From: Erpobdella octoculata
Taxonomy: Eukaryota > Annelida > Clitellata > Hirudinida > Erpobdellidae
Length of the DNA: 64,000 nt
NCBI GenBank assembly: GCA_963978895.1
Contig: OZ022239.1
Location: forward strand, 13,321,274 to 13,385,273
Direction of reading: 5' to 3'
The translations under genes were made by a program, and so were the position numbers. A model generated the notes under the pieces. That model made no database searches. It was not told where the DNA came from and saw only the letters and a list, made by a program, of their open reading frames with translations. Below, one piece after another: positions 23,350 through 36,948 of this stretch; within the stretch, counting starts at the first letter, position 1, and each line of letters begins with the position of its first letter.

Positions 23350-23451
23350 CATAAAAGTATATGTATGTGTGGTGGATATTTGATACTTCACAAATCAGCT
23401 GTTTTCTTGACTACTTTCTTTCAAATTCCCAAATAACATTTTTGTTTGTGT

Positions 23452-23625
23452 TTGATGACGATGATGACGATGACGATGATAATGATGATGATGAAGATAA
23501 TGATGATGATGATGACGATGAAGATAATGATGATGATAATAATAATGATGATGATTTCGAATATGATAATAGCGACAACGGTTATGATTATAATTATGAT
23601 GACGACGTCGTTGATGATGATGATC
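23452..23625. repeat. Imperfect (GAT)n microsatellite
   Basis: GATGATGAC/GATAATGAT run, open in several frames (poly-Asp or poly-Met artefacts). No gene is seen in 23626-24540; a GT-rich stretch lies at about 24226-24310. Confidence 0.9.
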
Positions 23626-24544
23626 TTAGTAGAAATAATGCACACAAGAATGCGTATTAGTGTATTGTGTTTATCATTTGATTGCACCAACGAGGCACCT
23701 AAGATAAAATTGCTTCTTCAAACGACCACGAAATGGTTAAAAACGCGCATTTTTTTTTGAAAATAAATAATCTCAATAATCAACGAGTAACTATTTTCAG
23801 TAATGAAATAATTTTTGTGTGTATGAATTGTTTAATTAAATTCCAACCTTGTTCCAACCAGTCAGCATCAATTCCAGTCTCATACAGCACGGCTGAACTT
23901 TCAAACTCTTCGCAGCGCTGTAACGAGGGAGCATGCCCCAACAAAATGTCTCTTTGGTTTTCACACATTTATCAGCTTCAATGTAGAATTCTGCAGATTG
24001 TCTTAACTATGAAACTATGAAACTTCATAATCCGGATTTTCGCTTTTTTTTATTGTTCTGCAAAATAACTTGACTGGTCTCTTAAAGTTCCAAAATAGAC
24101 AAATAGAAAGTTGTGAATTATTCAATAAATAGTTTTAAATAGTTTGAAATCGCAAAAATCCCACCAACACCAACCTACGTTTTCTTTGCAATCTTTATAA
24201 TATAAGCGGTCGCTTATAAGTTGAGATGCGCTTGTATGTGCGAGTGTGTGCGCGTCTTTGTACATGTGTTTGTTTGCGTGTGCGAGTGTGTGTGAGAGTG
24301 TGTGTGTGTAGTGGAACTAATTATGAGAGCTTGAATGACTCAAGAGAGGCAACATGTGGAAGCAACAATGAGACTCTCATTTGTGGACATTCACCACAGA
24401 GTGTACAAGTCCTGTTACAAATCATTACATGGAGATAATATGAGAAGAAGATGTTTGATGGTCGATGCAAGTTTCCTTGAAAGTTGGTTGAAAGATCAGA
24501 TGTAATACACTTCTTACATACACGCTATCCACGTGTTGTTGGAA

Positions 24545-24662
24545 TTTTCATTCAGTCATTCATTAATTCGTTCATTCGTTCGTTTGTTCGTTTGTTCGTT
24601 TGTTCGTTTGTTGGTTTGTTCGCTTGTTCGTTCGTTCATTTGTTGGTTGGTTCATTCATTAA
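24545..24662. repeat. Imperfect (TTCG/TTTG/TTCA)n tetranucleotide repeat
   Basis: About 28 tetranucleotide units of the form TTYR. Confidence 0.85.
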
Positions 24663-25037
24663 CATTCATTGATGAGTGGACGTTACAAATTCTCCACTGA
24701 CGTCACAAGCCATGTTCTCAAAAGTACCCTGAAAAATGGAAGATGCGTGTGAAAGTCTCAAATTACGTTTGAGATTTGGTTTTATGAAGAATATCATCTT
24801 GATAAGAAAACATAAAAGAAAAAGACCAGGTTGAGCTGGTTTGTCTTCTAGTTATAGAAATATGTCTGATCACCAGACTGTGAGGAAGTTGAAGGACTGT
24901 GAGGAAGTTGAAGTACCAAAATGGTGGGCAGAGACGTCCTAACCTCTTCTTTAAAAAATCTTGTATTAACATTTTGATATTTATTTCCCCATATTAATCG
25001 ATGTATTAGGTGCTCTACAAACTCATTTACAGTGACG

Positions 25038-25250
25038 TCAACATGTAATTTAATAAACATGTCTATATGTAAAGGCCTGGTCAACATGTAATTTAATAAA
25101 CATGTCTACATATTTACATGTACGTAAAGACCTGGTCATGGTCAACATGTAATTTAATAAACATGTCTACATATTTACATGTGCGTAAAGACCTGGTCAT
25201 GGTCAACATGTAATTTAATAAACATGTCTAATTGTAAAGGCCTGGGTCAT
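25038..25250. repeat. Four-copy tandem repeat, 42-61 bp units
   Basis: Each unit starts GTCAACATGTAATTTAATAA and ends in AAAGRCCTG. Units begin at 25038, 25080, 25141 and 25202. The two middle units are 61 bp and differ by one base. The outer two lack an internal TACATATTTACATG segment. Confidence 0.92.
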
Positions 25251-25872
25251 TTAGCCAACTCATTCAAGGATTCTTCCTACTTGTAAATATTAAAAAAAAC
25301 TGTTATGAAGGTGTGTAAGTAATTGTAAGTCGTTTTTAAGTTATATATATACATATATATTATCTATATTTCTCTCTCTTCTGCACGCATTTAATTAAAC
25401 ACAATCAATTATTATGAAAAACAAAAAAATTTGATGTCGAGAAGAAAACACGTTTTAATTAATCACAATTAAAAAATAAAAAGTTAAATAATTACTCAAG
25501 AATATTTTTATGAGAAAAAACTTTTCTCAGTTGTTTCTTTCTTTCTTTCTTTCTCTCTCTCAATTTTTCGTTATTTTTTCTTTCTTTCTTTTTTTCTTTT
25601 TTTTCTTTCCTCCTTTCTCTGGTATATTTCGCCTTTCGTTTTTTTCTCTCCTCCCCAAACAAACACCTCTCATTCAGACTACTCTGAAATGACACCTCAC
25701 ATCACCTCGCATCACCTCAGCTCCTTACAAACCATAAGAGTGAATCTTCCACAACATTCCACCTTCACACCTATCCAGGCTTCTACATTTTCCATATAAA
25801 AATCAGATAGTTTTTTGCAGACAAGTATAAACACTTACAATATTCACCATTAGCAAGTTGCCTTTATTTCAT

Positions 25873-26035
25873 GGCTGCTGTTGGCAGATTGGCTGGGCGT
25901 TCACCCGTACACCGGAAGCTGGTTGGTTCGAATCCCACCTAGGTCGCAGTCACACGTGGATGCTACTTTAGTTGTTCATTTAAAATCCACACAGTCGTGA
26001 AGAAAAGTAAATTATGTTTCAGAATGATAATATAA
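25873..26035 (+). mobile_element. tRNA-derived SINE
   Basis: A tRNA-like head with an A-box-like TGGCAGATTGGC and a B box GGTTCGAATCC (25925-25935), then a non-tRNA body and an AT-rich tail. There is no proper acceptor or anticodon folding, so this is a SINE rather than a tRNA gene. The 3' boundary is approximate. Confidence 0.6.
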
Positions 26036-26447
26036 TAATCTCGTGTAATTATTTATTTATTGCCATTAACATTATTTTTATTAATGTCTTATTCTCATAA
26101 TTATTGTCATCATTACAATTTTACTATTATTATTATCATTACAATTTTATTATTATTATTACTATTATTAGTATTTGCATTGTTATTGTTATTGTTTTGT
26201 GTATTTTTTCAACAAATGAATCGCTCCCTGACGCTGCAGATTCGTTTAACATTTCCACGATGATTCATTGAATGTCAGAATGGTTAGAAGTAGGAACAAA
26301 GGTCATCTATTATTACACTGAACTAATTAAGAAATAACATCCTTCTATTAATTGTTATATGTTGTTCTTTATATTTATTTTAATTTATCAATAACTGATT
26401 TAAATGTAAACTATCATTATCATAACTAGTTCATTAATAATATTAAT

Positions 26448-26448
<1 letters not shown>

Positions 26449-26499
<51 letters not shown>

Positions 26500-26501
26500 C
26501 C
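26449..26501. repeat. (ATC)n microsatellite
   Basis: About 17 perfect ATC units ending in CACCACCAC. Confidence 0.95.
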
Positions 26502-26529
26502 ACCACACTTAGTGTCTTTGTTATAATCA

Positions 26530-27600
26530 TTACAGTTATTGTTATTATTATCTCGAACGTGTAATTCTGTTAATCTGCATGAAGATCAAAGACGTTTCAA
26601 ACGAATTTTAATTTTTGTCGTCCAATGACGCGTCCATGTTTGAGCTTCTCATTAAATAATTTTTACATTAAAGAATAAATTCAATTAAAATCTTTAGAAA
26701 CTAAACAATTGAAAACATCGGAATTGAGTTTTGAAAGCGAAAGTAAAAAATTAGTCTCGAATAATTTCTTGAAAATAAAAACAGAACAACAAAGACTGAC
26801 ACAAGACAGGCAACCTCTGACTTTTTAATAGAAAGTCTCACTGAGTAAGCAAGCAGTCGTTTTGTTGGATCATTGTTTACAGGTACATACTTAATCCCTC
26901 TCTTTTTAAATCCTTCGAATATATTTTTTTAAATTTTTTTTTCTTCCCCTGAATGAATATGCATGAGGAGACGATGTGATGACGTCACTCTGTGTGTGTT
27001 TTTCTTTCACTATGATTAAAGAGAGATAAGCACAATTTCATTTCTACACACGAAAATACGACATCGAAACTCTCATAGGCAAGTCATCATTATATGATGA
27101 GAGGATAAATAAACAAACTTACTATGGATTGGAACTGTTATTATTCTAGGACTGTTCAGGCGTGCCAAAAATACGAGCAAACAAAAACTTGGTGCACAAC
27201 CCTTCTCGGGTACTTCAACTATTGGTACTTGGTGTGCTGCTTCTTCTGGGTGCATTGTCATAATTATATTTTTTTATAAATTATAAAAGAAATTAAAGTT
27301 CAAAGTCTCGAAAAGCTTCCCGAGGTCATTAAATACTTGCAAAATGGAATTTAAAATGTTGATTTTATTTTATGAAGATATTCTCTGAATATGAACACTG
27401 AAACTAGCAGCAGTATTATAAAAGTCTGAAACAAAACAAAAAAAGACAAAATTTCGTATCAAAATGACAGTTTATATAAATATGAAGTTCATTTTATTGG
27501 CATTTTGTTCCTTTATAATGTGACCTGGGATGTCTATTTTAAATAAGAAAGTAAATCTGGTGTATTTTATAGAGTTTCGCTTGTTTTCATTAAAAAGTTA
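26530..27600. other. Intergenic, no gene seen
   Basis: Contains a perfect CRE TGACGTCA (26980-26987) beside an octamer-like ATATGCATGAG (about 26958-26968). No recognisable coding exon. Confidence 0.4.
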
Positions 27601-27681
27601 TTCTTCTCTTTTACAGATAAATTTCACCCACTAATTCTTGTCTCTCCCCGGCTGAGGTTTTAAGAAAACGTGCCCCCAGGC

Positions 27682-27742
27682 ATGGACTTTCTGTCATTTC
27701 AAAATCCTTGCTTCCGGAATTATGAATCCGTGTTTTCAAAAT
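27682..27742 (+). CDS. Candidate first coding exon of an unrecognised gene
   Basis: A possible exon (27617-27742) lies between a good acceptor (TTCTCTTTTACAG, ending 27616) and a consensus donor (GTAAGT, from 27743). Its only ATG in a suitable place, 27682, opens MDFLSFQNPCFRNYESVFSK and runs through the donor in phase 1. I recognise no domain and found no convincing downstream exon. A perfect CRE and other regulatory-looking sequence lie ~700 bp upstream. It could equally be a chance splice-site pair. Confidence 0.25.
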
Positions 27743-28469
27743 GTAAGTGTGTGTTGTTTGAGTATATGAGAAAATGCATTTAATATTAAGTATTTATTCA
27801 TAGTATATGTGCAGAGCATAAAAACTGCACATAGTGCACATGGTCACTTATTGTGTCATTATACTTTATTACCATATTTGGTGATGCTGACTGACAGTTT
27901 AATTGCATGGAATACTTCTATAAACTACCTGGATTCCGACATTTTTGTTCAATAAATAAATAAATAGCTCGCTGGATAGAAGTTGTATGTATGATGACAT
28001 CTAAAAAACACGGGGACTTCTAAAAGTTGAAACAGTTGTTTGAAACCTGTAAAAGAAGAGAAAAAGAAGAACCTGCAATGACACCAAACTCGACATTTCT
28101 GTTGCTGTAAGTTCTATGCAATCAGGTCAGGAAAATTCAGAACATTCATATACATGGATTGCCGAAACTAAAACCTTCATGTTGATGTTACATTACTTCA
28201 AGTTACGTTTAGTAATTGTGTTAATCCTTTCGAAAAATAATGTAAACATACAGTCAACCGTCATGCGCAGACCTTTAAAAAATTGTTCTATTCATTCTTT
28301 TGAATCACAAATATTATATGAATCTGCGCCAGCGACATAGCGTCTATCAAGCAGATAAACAAACACTTTCAAGCCATTTTTATGAAAATTTTGTGTGCCT
28401 GTATGTTACTCAGATGTCGTCAATTAAGTCTAAAAATGATCAGATAAAACAGCACACGAGTTCAAACAC

Positions 28470-28691
28470 GGACATCTTGATATAACAACTGGATATACAA
28501 TCTAATAAAAAAATACTCATTTAGGCCTAATGGATTATTACTTATTATATCATGATTGCGAATTAATTGATATAACAAACTACAGTAGCGTCACTAGTTG
28601 TATCATACTTATGAAAATATTGAGGTAACTATTATTCTGATTTAGGCCTACTAGAGTAGGTTGTGTATCCAGTTGTTATATCAAGATATCC
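28470..28691. mobile_element. Palindromic MITE with 26-bp terminal inverted repeats
   Basis: The left terminus CTTGATATAACAACTGGATA (28476-28495) is perfectly inverted at 28666-28685. The match extends outward through GGAYATC, one mismatch in 26 bp, and inward imperfectly to TTTAGGCCTA on both sides. The element is 222 bp with no coding capacity. The superfamily is not determined because no clear target duplication is visible. Confidence 0.75.
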
Positions 28692-29429
28692 TTGGTTCAA
28701 GAAGAGAGTCAGCACAATGTTCTTTTACAGAATTGAAATTAGTTGCACAAGATCGAACAATACACACAATGTTTTCTACTGTTTGGTCTAATTTTATTTA
28801 TTCTTAGACAATCCTAGATAAGAGAACATTGCGCTTTGGAAAAATTAAAAATACGGCTGATGTAAATAAATTTTTTGTGTAGCGAAATTCGTTCAAGCTA
28901 AAAATACTCCAACGTCTACGAATCAGTTGACCGTATTTGTTCTAATAAATTGACATAAATATAAAACGTCGCCAAATGAATTATCATATTAATAAAAATA
29001 ATAATAACTATTAATAATGTTGTTATTGGTTGCCATGGTTTGGTACTCACTCTCACTACAACAGACTACAGAAACAGCACTCAATTTTGAAATGATTTCA
29101 AGATAGAGATGATATTGATCAAGTGTTTGGTCAGACTTCATCCACCACTTGAACCTTTGAAGATGTTTTTCTTTATAAGAGGCCGCGTGCCGACAACATA
29201 ATGAATAGCTTTGTTCTCTATAATTCATTTTATCTTCATTTCATAATTGTCCAAGTTATGGACATTGGTCAGTGTCTCAATTTAATTTGATTTATTTTCC
29301 ATCGGTAATCGACATGAAGCACAAGTTAGAGATAACGTTTGAGCGAAAGTCTTTAAAGAAGGTTGAAAAAAGCTAGGATATATAAAAGTTTCTTGTACAT
29401 GCTTTTAATTAATTTTTTTAAATAATAAT

Positions 29430-29560
29430 TTATAATCTTTTACACTAGGTTGTTTTTAGACTCAAATAACAGTATATAGGAAATACCGAAGTATTTCCTG
29501 TCGTGAATCATAATTTGATCCTTTTTACTTTTCCCTTCTCCTTTATCCAGGTTTGGAACT
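29430..29560 (+). repeat. Dispersed repeat, copy 1
   Basis: Shares with 31470-31605 an ordered set of motifs: TTTTACACTAGG, TTTTAAGACT-like, CTTCCTGTCGTG, AATTTGATC, TTTTTACTTTTCCC and CTCCTTTATCCAG. The copies are the same length and diverged. Possibly an old SINE tail; not identified. Confidence 0.55.
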
Positions 29561-29699
29561 GGCTTGCCTTTTTAGTCTGTTTTATGCTGTCTGTTAAGGC
29601 GGATTCTTGTAATGTAATCACTTTTAACCAACGACTAGAAAGATTTGTGAAGTTTCAGCACAGATTTAAAATGGATGACAAAGCATTTTTTCACTTTTT

Positions 29700-31460
29700 T
29701 TTTTATTAACTTGTTAAGCTGTAAAAACAATCATTTGTATGTCAATATTACAAATGTACGAATGTCAATAAATTTTTTAACGTGCTTGGTTCAGCGGCAC
29801 TTGAAGATGTCAAAATAAGAATCGGCACCGACCTGACTGGACACTGCAAACAGAGAAGGAACATTTTATCATTTTAAACCTTACCGAAGTACAGAGCCTG
29901 GCACAAAACAAATACAGAACTCAGAACTATATTTTAAAACTCGGACCAACATTCTGAACCTTTCCCTTCGCTTGTGTGTTGACACGACATTCCCGGCACA
30001 AGTTCCAAAATTCTCGTGTTGTCTCAACCAGTACCGGGTGCTCCTTTTTGACGGTTTGCCGAGGACAAAACAATCGAAAAATGAATATTTGCAAACTTCT
30101 CTGGTGCACAGATGTGATTCGTTTGAGTAGTTTCTCGTGTCGGCCATTGTTCACATCTCGTGTAGAAATTTTTTTATTTATTTTTGTCAAAACTGTTTTT
30201 TTCCACGCATTTCTTTGATCTTCGTTGCGCTGTCGACATCTCGATTATTGAGCGATATTGAATAGTTTTGATTGTTCGACCCGCACTGAGAAATGTGTTA
30301 ATCATATTGTTGCAGTCGTGTTACTTGAGTAACTCTTTATCTTATCACACGGCATACTTCATAACTCTTCTTCGTCACGTGGTCTGAAATGATTTCAAAA
30401 TATAGCCAATACATTCTTTGGAGCGGTACATGCATACCTGGCAAAAAAAAAAGGAAACAGAATTTATTTTTTATTATTTACTGATTTATTTTGACGTCGT
30501 TGTTTTTTCTGCTGAATATTATTTTAAACTTTATTTTAGCTTTTAAACGTATATTATGTAAACTCATAAAAGTAATTCGACAACTTAATTTTTTTTGAAA
30601 AACCATCATGTCTTTCGTGAAGTGTTCATTTGTACATCCCTAGTTAAACATTATGTTACTTTGTACTATTTTATGTACACACGCCGTTTGTCTCCTGTTT
30701 TGTAAGTACTGTAAATCAAAATGCTTTGTCTACGTGAACGGAACTGAACACAATCTTAATCTAGTGAATTCTGTTAAAAATTTTATTGAATAAAAATTTC
30801 TTAGTAAAAACTGTAAAGGTGAATCTACTTTGATTCTTTTCAAAACGTCAAAAGCCCACGCTTTTTGCTATTTGTATTTTTTAGTTCTGATGATTAATCT
30901 TTTTCTTATTATTATGGTTTTTTCTTATTACTACTATTAGTAATAGTGTTATTATTGTTGTGGCTGTTGACAGACGCAAGAATATAAATGAAAATAATTC
31001 ACGAGACTAAAAAAAGCTTTTTGCTTTGTTGTTGTTGTTGTCATTGAGTAACAAAATTCTTTCATTCCCATGGAAGGTGACGTGGGACAGAAACGACTTT
31101 TGTGTTTCATAGAAACTTTTTATTCACTGCAATAATAGTTATTTGTGTTATTTTAAAGAAATTTTCTTAGTTCACTGCCATTATTGTTATTTGTGTGGTT
31201 TAAATTACAAAAAAAAACATTTATTTTTCATCATATCACTTCTTAAAACGACAAATTATCAATAATACGTGTTCATTTTAAGTTTTATTTTAAGTATATT
31301 TTAAGAAATCTAATTTGTATGAAAACAAAACTTGTTCGAATTGGAAGAGGCAGACTAGATAGGAATCAGTCAGTCATTTGTAGCTTGTTGTAGTGTTATC
31401 AAAACAATATTAGTTTTAAATATTAATTAAATTATCGATGACGATGACCATTTTTTGTAT
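29700..31460. other. Intergenic, no gene recognised
   Basis: An 88-codon minus-strand frame (30147-29881) starts in a good context (AACAATGGCC) and gives MADTRNYSNESHLC. A second overlapping minus frame reads ETTREFWNLCRECRVNTQ. Neither matches a family I know and neither has clear splice support. Confidence 0.35.
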
Positions 31461-31469
31461 AATAGTTTT

Positions 31470-31605
31470 TATAGTCCTTTACACTTACACCAGGTGTTTT
31501 AAGACTGTAATGGCTGTATGTTCGAAGCACTTAAGTATACTTCCTGTCGTGGATCAGAATTTGATCTTTTTTACTTTTCCCTCCTCCTTTCTCCAGACTT
31601 GGGAT
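31470..31605 (+). repeat. Dispersed repeat, copy 2
   Basis: Second copy of the repeat at 29430-29560, in the same orientation about 2 kb away. Confidence 0.55.
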
Positions 31606-31998
31606 TGACTCACAATTAGCGAGGCGGAATTCGACGATGACCATGACGATGATGATGAAAATGAGGATGACGTGTTTCATAGCAGTTTGTATTTATTTTC
31701 AGTTTTGTGAAAAATATTTTTCGTCCGTCCAGTAAACATAGACATAAAAATAAACAAACAAAACATCTTAATACGGTAAAATAAGAACATCCAGCATACA
31801 GCAGTACCACAGCAGCACAAAAATGGGGGAGGATAAGTAAAAGAGGAGATGGGCCCATATGTTGATATTAATATTTCTTCCATGTTTACGAGGGATTGTT
31901 TGAAAAAAAGACAGAACAGCATATGTTGCTCAGTTGATTAACGATGAAGTTATTTTACAGGTATATAGAAATAGGAGCCCTTGTGGTTTCCTCGTTCG

Positions 31999-32140
31999 AT
32001 TCATGATATCTTTTGCTTGATTCAAGATATCTCGCTCGATTCAAGATACCTCGCTCAATTCAAGATATCTCGCTCGATTCAAGATATCTCGCTCGATTCA
32101 AGATATCTCGCTCGACTCAAGATATCTCGCTCGCTGAAGG
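31999..32140. repeat. 18-bp minisatellite
   Basis: About eight copies of GATTCAAGATATCTCGCT, perfect in the middle and diverged at the left. Each unit contains an EcoRV site GATATC-like core or a close variant. Confidence 0.92.
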
Positions 32141-32562
32141 CGAGGCTCGAGGTGTAATCTTAAAAAGATGTCTACAACCAGAATGTCATTTGATCATTCC
32201 TACACGCTATTATTATTATTATTACACAGTCTGTTACATCGCACGTGTATGCTTACTTAAGCATGTGTTATTTATTTGAAGCCAACGAAAACTTTGCGCC
32301 CGTGGGAACAGGTTGGAAATGAGTTTTGAAATGATTTGTTATAAAACAGGCGTTATTTTTGTGAAGATAATTTCCTTATGCCGCCTGGCACTTCAAAATC
32401 CTTCATTTTCATTATAAAAAAAATAACTCGTTAAAAGTATTTTAAAACGACAGTTTTTCTACGTGAAATTTACGTATAAAAATATAAACTTGGGAGAATG
32501 AAAACCATTTTCGGTTTCTCTCTGCAATTGTGGACACACCCCTGAACTTTCTTAAATAGGAA

Positions 32563-32840
<278 letters not shown>

Positions 32841-33231
32841 TTATGATGGTGGTGGTGGTGGTGGTAATAATGATATACACACTCTCTTCATCAAATTTTT
32901 TGCGTTGACTAAAAAGTTATAGCATTTAAAACACGCAACATATCATCTATGAATGATTTCCATTCCTCAGCTTCAAACGACACCAACAACAATTTCTACT
33001 AAATTATTATTTTTTCTTTTTCTTGAGGTTTGCTTCGTCATTTTCCATTATAAATTAAAACAAAAATTTAAAAAAATAAAAAATATCATTTGAGGCATTT
33101 AACTGTTTAGTAGGTAGCAGATGAAATGCTATTTTGAGGTGAGCGATGAGATACTGCATCGTAAACATGTACAATTTTTGCCATCTCAGTGACTGCGTGA
33201 CTAAACAGATCAACAAACAGACATCACGTTA

Positions 33232-33423
<192 letters not shown>

Positions 33424-33572
33424 TTTCAATCTCTTAGTAAATGAGCTGTTAATTAATAACAATTCTTATTGTAATTATTATCATAATAATAACAATAATA
33501 ATAATAAATAGTTGTTGTGACATCACCAGGTTACAACTTTTGTTACAACTCGTGTGAATATGCGAATGACTT

Positions 33573-33680
<108 letters not shown>

Positions 33681-33719
33681 GACCGATTTCGCAGGTAATA
33701 TACTCAAAAGTTAGCGTAG

Positions 33720-35460
33720 CATAAATTCAGAGTCAGAATTTTATTTTATTTTTAGTTTGTATCTGATACATTGCATAGGTAGTATTGCTTTTTTTATCTC
33801 AAATTAATGCCATATATTGTCGTTATTGCTTCTCTGTCATAAACAAAAGTTTCTTCGATATGTAAGAGATAAAAACATTTGCGTAGTTTATTATGGAAAC
33901 ATTCACTTAAAAAAAGATTCATCCAAGCATACTACTTCTGAACTTTGAACTTCTAGAAACCAAGATGAATAATTAAACATCTCTACCATTCTTCTCTTAA
34001 TCGCGAAGGCGTAGCGCAGAGTTGCCATGGCTCCCAGGGGGGAAAGTTGAAGAAAAAGTAAAAGCCAGTCAAACTTTTTTTCAAAATGGTTGATGATGGG
34101 GGAGAGGGGGTTGTACTTCATTTTCACAAATTTTCTCTGAAAATTTTTGAACGTTTTTCTGGGAGGCATTTTCTGTGAGAAAGGCAATATTATGTGCGGA
34201 AGAAACTCACCCGTCTTTCCTCAAACTCCAATTATTATTTCTTAAAAATTTTTAGTTTTTTTTTTTTAATTTTGAAAACTGTCGTTACAGAGCACGTTGT
34301 ATGATATCTTTAAATGCTTTTATTCAGTAAAACTTAACAGAAGGAATTGAAATAAAAATGTTTTCTACTCTTTTTCTCCCTCTTTTTTCATTTTCTCTTC
34401 CTTTCTTTCTGTATTTTTTCTCTCTTGAGCAATGTCAACACAAAACACCTCTTTTTTTATCAGATACTTCAAAGCTGAAAATGACTTTTTAGCTGCAGTA
34501 TTAAACAGGTTATGAGTTATAGAACTGTGCTCCTAGCTTAAGGTATATATATGTTAACAAATGCACCAAATTTCATATAGCCAGAAAATTATTTTTGTCT
34601 TCTTAGTGCAGAAGACAAAGAAGGTTTTTAAAAAGATTTTTCAAGTATTATTATTTTTCTTCATGCTGCGGAATTAGGTCATCAGACACTTCAAAGCTGA
34701 GAATGACTTTTTAGCTGCAGTATTAATAATACACCATACTAGGATCGTCCTAATCAGACGGAAGAAAGTTATCACTTATCACAGATGGCCAAATATTATT
34801 TTTTCAAAGAGAATGGCTTTTTTATGTCTCTTGGTAGACGATTTTCTTGGAGTGACTGAACGAGACTCTTCCATGTGTTAACCTCCGAACTTGAACTTTT
34901 CAAACCAAACTCAAACAGCTAGATTTTTCATGGCTACAAAGATAATTTCGAACAGTCGCGCATATTTTAGGAAATCGTCCTCCTTCCAAAAACCATACCC
35001 TTAGCTGGTTGATGAAATGGTCCAAGAATAAAATGAAAATAATTTTCAGTACTATTCTTCTGGACCATCCTTGAGAGCATTTGCATTGTAATTCTTTTTT
35101 CCAAATCTTTGGAGCTGTTAGATTTTGCCGATTATTATGTAATTTCTGATGCACTGATGAAAGCTCAACAGAATTTTTCATCCGCAATGCCCACAGAAAC
35201 CTGCTGAGAAATACTGTTTTGGCCAGGCAGTTTTAAATTATTTGCAGAGACTTAGGAACCCGTAGAACTGCTTGGTGGTTCCGTCAGTGAACTGTTCAAT
35301 CTTCTTTACACGTTTTCGTACATCTGAACATATTTTTGATTGTCTGATCATCACAGTTCTTGAAGCCAGCCAAGTTTAGGTAGTGGTTATGTCTACTATA
35401 CATAACTGCTTCTGTTATTCAGTTTTTCTTTTTCTTTCTGCTTCCCATAATATAAATGAC
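33720..35460. other. Intergenic, no gene recognised
   Basis: Direct repeats are visible: CAGATACTTCAAAGCTGAAAATGACTTTTTAGCTGCAGTATTAA-like segments at about 34461-34505 and 34684-34728. The frames at 33903-34187 and 34900-35187 (minus) show no known domain. Confidence 0.4.
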
Positions 35461-35470
35461 GTCATTGCTT

Positions 35471-35725
35471 CAGTGGCGTATGGGGGAGGACAGAGAGGCA
35501 GTTTTCCCCAGGTGAAGATCGGGCGGGGGCACAACATCAGCGAATAAAAAGTAATTTTTTTTAGAGTCGTAGCGAGGGGAAGCAGGGAAAGGGGGAAATT
35601 TGAAAAAAGTTACTACGACTACTCCTTCCCTCGTCATCAGCTAATTTTTAGAGGAAAAGAAAATTTCTAGGGGCGCTGTTTTTCTATCTTGTTCCCGGGC
35701 GCCAAAAACCTTTGCTACGCCACCA
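35471..35725. mobile_element. hAT-like MITE
   Basis: Starts CAGTGGCGTA and ends TACGCCACCA. Imperfect 8-bp flanks, CATTGCTT (35463-35470) and CACCGCTT (35726-35733), match at 6 of 8. No coding capacity. The length and CAGTGGCG terminus suggest an old non-autonomous hAT. Confidence 0.6.
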
Positions 35726-36734
35726 CACCGCTTATAACCAGAGCTCGTATTCGTTATCATAAACCAATTATTTATGAAAATAGTTTACTGGCAGAAAACA
35801 AGCCTGGTTTCAAGACAGTTTTAGATTGCTGATTTATGTGGCTTTTAACCAGTAAGTGCCTTGCAATTGAGCAAAAAAAACATTACTACTTCTTATTGAC
35901 AGATCTGCTTTCTATATCGCATAAAAACTCATATTTAACGACCAGTGTTATCTATTCGCGCAAGTTAACTTTGAAAATTAGTTTTTAATGACTTTGGATT
36001 TATTGAGAAAAGAAAACAAATTATCCTTTGTTTTTGGTGGTTCAAGTTCAACAAAAATAAGTGAAACAATGGTTCGGCTTTTTTTTATAAAGATTTATTT
36101 TTTTGTTTGCTTTCAGTGAAAATACCCAGCTGAGTTGTCAAATCACAATTTCAATGAGTGTTTCTTATTTTGCTGCTTTGAGATCTTCAAACTCTACAAA
36201 ACAATGTTGAATGTATTGTTTAAATAGGTTTGAAAGATTAACTTATTCGCCACATAATTCCACACATTTTCACAAAAAAAAAAATATTTCAACGCTATAA
36301 GCCAAAAAAGAAAAATACCATTTGACAATCGAATTGAAAGAAAAATTCTAAGCGTGATAATCGGTCCACTTATATGGGTTTAAACTTCAGAATCCAGACC
36401 GGACCCATCCATCCGCATTTGACAGCGTTTTCTCAGTCTCTGACTTATTTTCACTCAAGCTTAAGGTGAGAATGAGTAAATTATAATTTCATTTAGCTCC
36501 ATGATCCTTTATTAAGCGCCAGATTATGAGCATAACAGAGTTCAATTTCTACTACTTTATAACTTTACTAATATCATAGCCTGTCGGACGACAAGCATAA
36601 AAAGGAAACACAAATAACATACTTGAATCAGGTCCGTAGGCAGGATTTAGTGAGTGGGGGGCTATGAAAAGTAGTAGGGGGCTACTGACGAACAAGGGCT
36701 CCGAAGAAGCCTAGGCGCAAGTACCGAAGGAAGA

Positions 36735-36948
36735 GGCGCTGGTGGCAGAGCGGTAGAGCGTTCGCCTTGTCGATCGATAGGTCGGCAGTTCGAACCTCGC
36801 CGGCGTCACCAGCGTAACTCCCTTAAGAAAGGAGTTCACTCGCATTGCTAAAAGGGTAGGCACCTGCCTCTGCAAGTACCCTTTCTCGCCTTCGGGCAAG
36901 ACTTGTCTTGGAAAAGGCGTTGTGAAAGAGAAATAAATAAAAAAATAA
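36735..36948 (+). mobile_element. tRNA-derived SINE
   Basis: A tRNA-like head (36735-36812) has a pairable 7-bp acceptor (GGCGCTG with CGGCGTC, wobbles included), an A-box-like TGGCAGAGCGGTAGAGC and a B box AGTTCGAACCT. It is followed by a ~100 bp body and an (AAAT)n tail. The T stem and anticodon arm are imperfect and the body is non-tRNA, so it is a SINE. A shorter relative lies at 60841-60922. Confidence 0.8.

Noticed and set aside
25038..25250. CRISPR-like repeat-spacer pattern
   Set aside because: The units are contiguous tandem copies with an internal indel, not repeats separated by unique spacers.
29881..30190. Small cysteine-containing gene on minus
   Set aside because: Good ATG context, but two competing frames, no recognised domain and no clear splice sites. 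Kept only as a note.
31999..32140. CRISPR-like array
   Set aside because: 18-bp units are directly tandem with no unique spacers, in a eukaryotic genome: a minisatellite.
36735..36812. True tRNA gene
   Set aside because: The acceptor can pair and boxes A and B are present, but the T stem and anticodon arm are imperfect and the unit continues into a SINE body with an AT-rich tail.
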